A stretch of DNA of 64,000 nucleotides from Tropicimonas sp. IMCC34043 (GTDB taxonomy: Bacteria > Pseudomonadota > Alphaproteobacteria > Rhodobacterales > Rhodobacteraceae). The notes beneath the pieces are model-generated. The model was not told the origin of the DNA, ran no database searches, and saw only the letters and a program-made list of their open reading frames with translations. This document shows positions 60,084 through 64,000 of this stretch, in pieces. Position numbers and translations under genes: made by a program. Each line of letters begins with the position of its first letter. Position 1 is the stretch's first letter. Where the stretch lies: positions 310,001 to 374,000 of the forward strand of contig NZ_QMEK01000002.1 in NCBI RefSeq assembly GCF_003390845.1. Direction: 5' to 3'.

Positions 60084-61409
60084 TCAGCCCGCCGCGCGTT
60101 CAAGGGCTGGATAGCGCAGCCCGAGGGTCAGTCCGCGGGCGAGATAGGAAATCAGCAGTGCCGCCCAGAGCCCGTGATTGCCGAACGGCGGGATCAGCAG
60201 CAGCACCGCGACAACATAGATTGCCGCCGAGACGATCATCATGTTGCGCATGTCGCGCGACCGGGTGGCGCCGATGAAGATTCCGTCGAGCATCCAGGGC
60301 GCCCAGCCGACGAGCGGCGCGGCAATCATCCAGGGCAGATAGTCCCGGGCCGCGGCCCGCACCTCGGGGGCGGTCGTCATCGCGTCGATGATGTGGCCGC
60401 CGGCCAGCGCGAAGGCAAGCGCCATGGCGATCACGCTGGCGGCGCCCCACTGGCTGGTCATCCAGGCGCTGCGGCGCAGCCGGTCGCGGGAATGGGCGCC
60501 CATGGCCTGGGCCACCAGCGCCTCGGCCGCAAAGGCAAAGCCGTCCATGGCATAGGCGGTGACATGCAGGAACTGCAGCAGCACCTGGTTCGCCGCCAGC
60601 GTCACGTCGCCAAAGCTGGTGCCATAGAACATCAGCGAGACGATCATCGCCTCGAGCAGCAGCGACCGGATCAGGATGTCGGTATTGACCGAGGCCATGT
60701 GGACCAGCCGCTCGCGGTCGAAGACCCTCGGCCAGTCGCGCCACGACGGCAGCGCAAAGGCGTCGCGGCAGAGCCACAGCGCCAGCGCGATGCCGCTCCA
60801 TTCGGCAACGAGGGTGGCGGTGGCCACGCCCGCAACGCCCCAGCCGAGGCCCAGCACGAACAGGACGTCGAGCGCGATGTTGATCGCGTTCATGCCGACC
60901 TGGATCACCAGCACCGCGCGGGTGCGTTCCAGCGCGATCAGCCAGCCGCTGAGCCCGAAGATCGCGATGGCCGCGGGCGCAGACCAGACCCGGATGGCCA
61001 TGTACTGCCGGGCCAGGGTCTCGACCTCGGCGCTGGCCGGTGCGACGGCGAAGGCCCCGGCAAAGATCAGGCGCTGCAACAGGATGATGGCGACCCCGCC
61101 GGCGGCACCGATCATCAGCGCCCGGGTCAGCAGCGCCGAAACCTCGGCCGAATTGCCCGCGCCATGGGCCTGTCCGACAAGGCCCGTGGTGCCCATGCGC
61201 AAAAAGCCGAAGATCCAGTAGACCGCGGTCAGGATGACGGCGCCAAGGCCGACCGCACCGATCGGCGCGGCCATGCCAAGCTGGCCCACCACGCCGGTAT
61301 CGACAATGCCGAGGATCGGCACGGTGGCGTTGGACAGCACGATCGGCGCCGCGATCGTCAGGATCCGGCGGTGGGTGATGGGGCGATAGGACAGGGTCGC
61401 GTCAGTCAC
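60084..61409 (-). CDS. MATE family efflux transporter (DinF-like)
   Basis: 441 residues, about twelve membrane helices in two similar halves. First half: PIVLSNATVPILGIVDTGVV and FLRMGTTGLVGQAHGAGNS; second half: ANQVLLQFLHVTAYAMDGFA and EALVAQAMGAHSRDRLRRSA. The Asp in VDTGVVGQ fits DinF-group proton-coupled exporters. The start is GTG 61409, overlapping the thioesterase stop by eight bases, so it is translated from the same transcript as the two thioesterase genes. Confidence 0.92.
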   Translation of the reverse strand: MTDATLSYRPITHRRILTIAAPIVLSNATVPILGIVDTGVVGQLGMAAPIGAVGLGAVILTAVYWIFGFLRMGTTGLVGQAHGAGNSAEVSALLTRALMIGAAGGVAIILLQRLIFAGAFAVAPASAEVETLARQYMAIRVWSAPAAIAIFGLSGWLIALERTRAVLVIQVGMNAINIALDVLFVLGLGWGVAGVATATLVAEWSGIALALWLCRDAFALPSWRDWPRVFDRERLVHMASVNTDILIRSLLLEAMIVSLMFYGTSFGDVTLAANQVLLQFLHVTAYAMDGFAFAAEALVAQAMGAHSRDRLRRSAWMTSQWGAASVIAMALAFALAGGHIIDAMTTAPEVRAAARDYLPWMIAAPLVGWAPWMLDGIFIGATRSRDMRNMMIVSAAIYVVAVLLLIPPFGNHGLWAALLISYLARGLTLGLRYPALERAAG

Positions 61410-61908
61410 CGGACGGCATCAGGAAATGCCCCGTCGCCTGCGCGATGGGCCGGGCGCGGTTGTCCTGCCAGGCCTCGACATGCACCGAGGCATAGCGCCG
61501 GCCCGAGCGGTTGACGCGGGCACGGGCATAGGAATCGCGCGGCAGTCCCGCCCGCAGGTAATCGACGGTGATGTCGATGGTTTTGGGCAGGCGGGGCATG
61601 TTCTGGGGCGTGATGGCGATGGCGTCGATGGCGCCGCTTTCGATGTTCTCCCACAGGATCGACCAGCCCAGCCCGATGATCGCCGTCACCTCGAGGAACG
61701 AGGCCGTGGCGCCACCGTGCAGCGCCTGAAGCATCGGATTGCCGATCAGCATCGGCGAAAACGGCATGACCGCGGTCAGTTCGTCGCCCTTGCGGTCGAA
61801 GCGGATGCCGAGAAAGCCGATATAGGGAACGCCTTCGACCAGGGCGTTCAGGGCCCGGTCGCGGCGTTCCTTCACCACCTGCACGGGCTCGTGCGTGGGA
61901 GGGGTCAA
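61402..61908 (-). CDS. PaaI-type hotdog thioesterase
   Basis: 168 residues. Hotdog fold with GNPMLQALHGGATASFLEVT (the HGGA acyl-CoA thioesterase signature), and ITVDYLRAGLPRDSYARARV, IAQATGHFLM. Start assigned to TTG 61908, which overlaps the upstream stop as TTGA; a GTG eight codons on is an alternative. The substrate is probably an acyl- or aryl-CoA. A second, related thioesterase lies directly upstream. Confidence 0.85.
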   Translation of the reverse strand: MTPPTHEPVQVVKERRDRALNALVEGVPYIGFLGIRFDRKGDELTAVMPFSPMLIGNPMLQALHGGATASFLEVTAIIGLGWSILWENIESGAIDAIAITPQNMPRLPKTIDITVDYLRAGLPRDSYARARVNRSGRRYASVHVEAWQDNRARPIAQATGHFLMPSGD

Positions 61909-62330
61909 GCTGCTGGCTCCTTGCGGGCAAAGGTGAAGGCGCCGTGGGCAGAGGCGACCGGCGTTTGCGTGTCGCCATCGGTTGCGGTGGCGCGCACGAA
62001 GGCGACGGTCCGGGTGGTGTGATAGCAGATCGCCTCGGCGGTGATCCGGCTGCCGGGGTGGGCGGGGCGCATGTAGTCGATCCGGAGGTCGAGCGTGGCG
62101 GTGGCGCCGGTGCCGTCTGCGCGCGACATGACCGCTGCGCCACAGCAGGTGTCCATCAGCGCGCTGACCGCGCCGCCGTGGATCACGCCGTTGCGCGGAT
62201 CGCCGATAAAGCGGGCATCGTAGGGCATCGAGATCATCGCCCGGCCGTCATCGATCACATCGACGCGCATCGCAAGCGCCTCGGCGAAGGCGAGCGTTTC
62301 GATGAAGCGGTTGGCGTCGGTCTTGTCCAT
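61905..62330 (-). CDS. PaaI-type hotdog thioesterase (second copy)
   Basis: 141 residues. GDPRNGVIHGGAVSALMDTC contains the catalytic-site HGG and Asp, followed by TATLDLRIDYMRPAHPGSRI and VASAHGAFTF. It is similar in fold to the next gene but clearly diverged. ATG 62330 gives the family's usual N-terminus. It is divergent from the MerR gene at 62515, whose protein may control it. Confidence 0.88.
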   Translation of the reverse strand: MDKTDANRFIETLAFAEALAMRVDVIDDGRAMISMPYDARFIGDPRNGVIHGGAVSALMDTCCGAAVMSRADGTGATATLDLRIDYMRPAHPGSRITAEAICYHTTRTVAFVRATATDGDTQTPVASAHGAFTFARKEPAA

Positions 62331-62514
62331 TGCGGATCCAGGCTGCGCGGGCGTCAGTTGCGTTATCGGTCGGGCCGGGCCGCTGCGCAAGCCCGTGGCA
62401 TGGTCCGCGAACGGCATTGGCGGCCCGGCCGAAGTCGCACGAAGGATGTCGCGCATTGAAGCCGGGGCGCGCAGCGCATAGGCTTTGGTCCGTCGTCAAA
62501 CCGGAGGAAGAGGC

Positions 62515-62883
62515 GTGTCCGAGACGAGGCTGAGCTTCAAGGAGATGTACGCGAAGTTCGACGTGACCCCACGCACGCTTCGCTACTACGAGCACATCGA
62601 ACTGTTGCAACCCGAAAAGGAGGGTCGCGCGCGCTGGTATCGCCCGCGCGAGGTGGCGCGCATGACGCTGATCCTGCGCGGACGGCGATTCGGCTTCTCG
62701 CTCGAGGAGATGCGGCAGTGGCTGCTGATCTACGAGGAACAGGGTACGCGCCCGCAGCTTGAGGCCTTCCTCGAGATGGCTGACCGGCAACTCGAGAATC
62801 TGCGCCGCCAGCAGGCCGAGTTGCAGACGACGATCGAGGATCTGCACCGTTTGCGTGACGAGGCATCCGAGACGCTCGACTGA
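62515..62883 (+). CDS. MerR-family transcriptional regulator
   Basis: 122 residues, GTG start behind GGAGGAAGAGGC. The winged helix-turn-helix reads VTPRTLRYYEHIELLQPEKE and RARWYRPREVARMTLILRGR, then a dimerising coiled coil (FLEMADRQLENLRRQQAELQ). The short effector region has no Cys ligands for metals, so it is of the LiuR-like class that responds to organic acids or acyl-CoA. It resembles the regulator at 63361 and faces the thioesterase genes. Confidence 0.9.
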   Translation: MSETRLSFKEMYAKFDVTPRTLRYYEHIELLQPEKEGRARWYRPREVARMTLILRGRRFGFSLEEMRQWLLIYEEQGTRPQLEAFLEMADRQLENLRRQQAELQTTIEDLHRLRDEASETLD

Positions 62884-63360
62884 CCTGGCCGGGCGCGGCG
62901 GCGGTCACGACCCAACCGGATCATTGTGCCGGATCGAAACCGGCCGGCCGTGCCGTCGTGGCGCCCCGCCGGGAGGCCTTGGTCTGGCCGAGGGTCGCAA
63001 GACTTCCGGCCCGGATCGCCGGATCTGGAGAGGTCGCGGGCGGATTCGCGGCGCGGGACTGGAACACTCCGGTTTGCGGCCCCGGATCGTTGAATATGAC
63101 GATATTCTCGCACAAGTGGATTGTATGCGATTCTTGATCACCGAGTGTCGAAAAATTCCGCACATTTTTGATGCAAATCACGACGATCTTGCACCATTTC
63201 CTAAATCGATTATGCTCACTTTTATGTTTCCGTTCGGGCGCACGGCAGGCCGGCCTAGAACAGTGACGCAGCGTTTCGTTAACGTTAGCGTCAATTCCTG
63301 TGATAGACGACCCCGGGAGCGTGTTTCGGGTCAGTAACAATTTTTGTTGGAGACGAACCA
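62884..63360. other. AT-rich control region between the two MerR genes
   Basis: 477 bases with no gene. The left third is GC-rich; from about 63080 the DNA is AT-rich. A possible promoter is TTGCAC (63189-63194) and TATGCT (63211-63216) with a 16-base spacer. An operator-like palindrome lies at 63279-63294. A ribosome binding site (GTTGGAGAC) precedes GTG 63361. Confidence 0.5.
63279..63294. promoter_or_regulatory. LiuR-like MerR operator
   Basis: TTAACGTTAGCGTCAA is a 16-base palindrome at purine/pyrimidine level (TT-R-ACG-Y-TA-R-CGT-Y-AA). It resembles the operator of LiuR-type MerR regulators of fatty-acid and branched-chain degradation. It lies 66 bases before the MerR start at 63361, suggesting self-control together with the acyl-CoA dehydrogenase gene. 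Confidence 0.55.
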
Positions 63361-63759
63361 GTGACCGACAAGCTTATGACGATACGGGAGATGTGCGACA
63401 CTTTCGAAGTGACGCCGCGCACCCTTCGGTTTTACGAATCCAAGGAGCTGTTGTTTCCCGTCAGGAAGGGCACCAAGCGGCTGTTCACCCGTCGCGACCG
63501 CGGTCGCCTCAAGCTGATCTTGCGCGGCAAGCGTTTCGGCTTCAGTCTGGAACAGATCCGGCAGCTTCTGGATCTCTACAACGTCGGCGACCATCAGGCG
63601 ACGCAATTGTCCAGGACCTACGAAATTGCCGTCGAGCGGCTGTCGGAGATGGAGCGACAGCGTGTTGAACTGGACGAGGCCATTACCGATCTGAAGGATC
63701 AACTGGCCTGGGTCGACAAGATGCTGACGACGCTGAACACGCAGCAGGCCGCCGAGTAA
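63361..63759 (+). CDS. MerR-family regulator next to an acyl-CoA dehydrogenase gene
   Basis: 132 residues, GTG start. Helix-turn-helix VTPRTLRFYESKELLFPVRK and RRDRGRLKLILRGKRFGFSL, with a C-terminal coiled coil (LSEMERQRVELDEAITDLKD). No metal-binding Cys. It is a paralogue of the 62515 regulator. Position 26 bases before an acyl-CoA dehydrogenase gene and a LiuR-like operator upstream suggest control of acyl-CoA breakdown. Confidence 0.9.
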   Translation: MTDKLMTIREMCDTFEVTPRTLRFYESKELLFPVRKGTKRLFTRRDRGRLKLILRGKRFGFSLEQIRQLLDLYNVGDHQATQLSRTYEIAVERLSEMERQRVELDEAITDLKDQLAWVDKMLTTLNTQQAAE

Positions 63760-63785
63760 GGAGTGGCCCCAGGGAGGAGCCATAC

Positions 63786-64000
63786 ATGCCGATCTACACG
63801 GCGCCGGTCGACGATCTGCAATTCGTCCTGCACGCGCTTCTGAAGGTCTCGGAACAGGCTATCCCCGGCTACGAAGACCTCGACCCGGATGTCACTGCGG
63901 CGGTTCTGGGCGAGGCAGGCAAGATCGCGACCAATGTGGTGGCCCCGCTGAACGTCGTCGGCGACCGCGAGGGCTGCGTGTTGGGGAATGGCATCGTGCG
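63786..64000 (+). CDS. Acyl-CoA dehydrogenase (partial, N-terminus only)
   Basis: The first 71 residues are visible and run off the right edge. MPIYTAPVDDLQFVLHALLK and LDPDVTAAVLGEAGKIATN match the N-terminal extension of the FadE12/DmdC-like subgroup of acyl-CoA dehydrogenases. GGGAGGAG precedes ATG 63786. Which acyl chain it takes cannot be judged from this part; DmdC-type 3-methylmercaptopropionyl-CoA dehydrogenase is one option in marine Rhodobacteraceae. Confidence 0.85.
   Translation, partial: MPIYTAPVDDLQFVLHALLKVSEQAIPGYEDLDPDVTAAVLGEAGKIATNVVAPLNVVGDREGCVLGNGIV

Overview
The window is GC-rich DNA from an alphaproteobacterium, most likely a member of the Rhodobacteraceae/Roseobacter group. 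Supporting signs are the kdsD-rnd pair, a Rhodobacterales-style flagellar cluster (fliL-x-motE-motA-x-sltF-flhA-fliR-flhB opposite flgE-K-L-I and fliF-H-N-P), CtrA-like sites in flagellar promoters, a VPLPA-CTERM-like sorting tail, and a MerR-type regulator in front of an acyl-CoA dehydrogenase. No insertion sequence, prophage, CRISPR array or rRNA gene was seen. Genes are dense, and many are coupled by ATGA, GTGA, TTGA or TGATG overlaps.

Layout: 1-1.2 kb, end of an LPS/Kdo locus (kdsD, partial) with rnd. 1.6-2.0 kb, a small protein with a C-terminal sorting signal behind a G/T-rich octamer repeat. 2.4-20.5 kb, the most unusual part: a peptidoglycan-binding lipoprotein-like or periplasmic protein, then a 16.4-kb one-directional operon. 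That operon encodes three bitopic membrane proteins, an actin-fold SrfB, a P-loop GTPase-like SrfC, two von Willebrand A proteins, a MacB-like ABC pair and a formylglycine-enzyme-fold protein. 20.6-24.5 kb, a small unknown gene and the dTDP-rhamnose operon rfbCBDA. 24.8-28.7 kb, a rhomboid protease and three exopolysaccharide genes (sugar transferase, Wza-like export protein, outer-membrane barrel). 29-49 kb, flagellar genes in two opposing sets. 48.9-63.8 kb, housekeeping and metabolism: SMP-30 lactonase, tRNA-Gly(TCC), ABC exporter, acyl-CoA synthetase, SRAP/YedK, 5'-nucleotidase, DUF952, pyrD, a membrane protein behind a structured leader, cysteine synthase, MATE exporter and two thioesterases. 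The right edge holds two MerR regulators and the start of an acyl-CoA dehydrogenase gene.

How the parts fit: the SrfB/SrfC operon looks like one envelope-spanning machine. Three of its membrane proteins carry the same short periplasmic helix ending in a Cys just outside the membrane, and two share an N-terminal cytoplasmic domain. A promoter lies just before the first gene and a bidirectional terminator just after the last. Its function is not known to me and it is the best candidate here for an undescribed system. The rhamnose and exopolysaccharide genes probably supply surface glycans. The flagellar genes cover the basal body export gate, hook, hook-filament junction, P-ring and stator, but fliQ, fliI, fliG, fliM and fliC are not in this window and must lie elsewhere.
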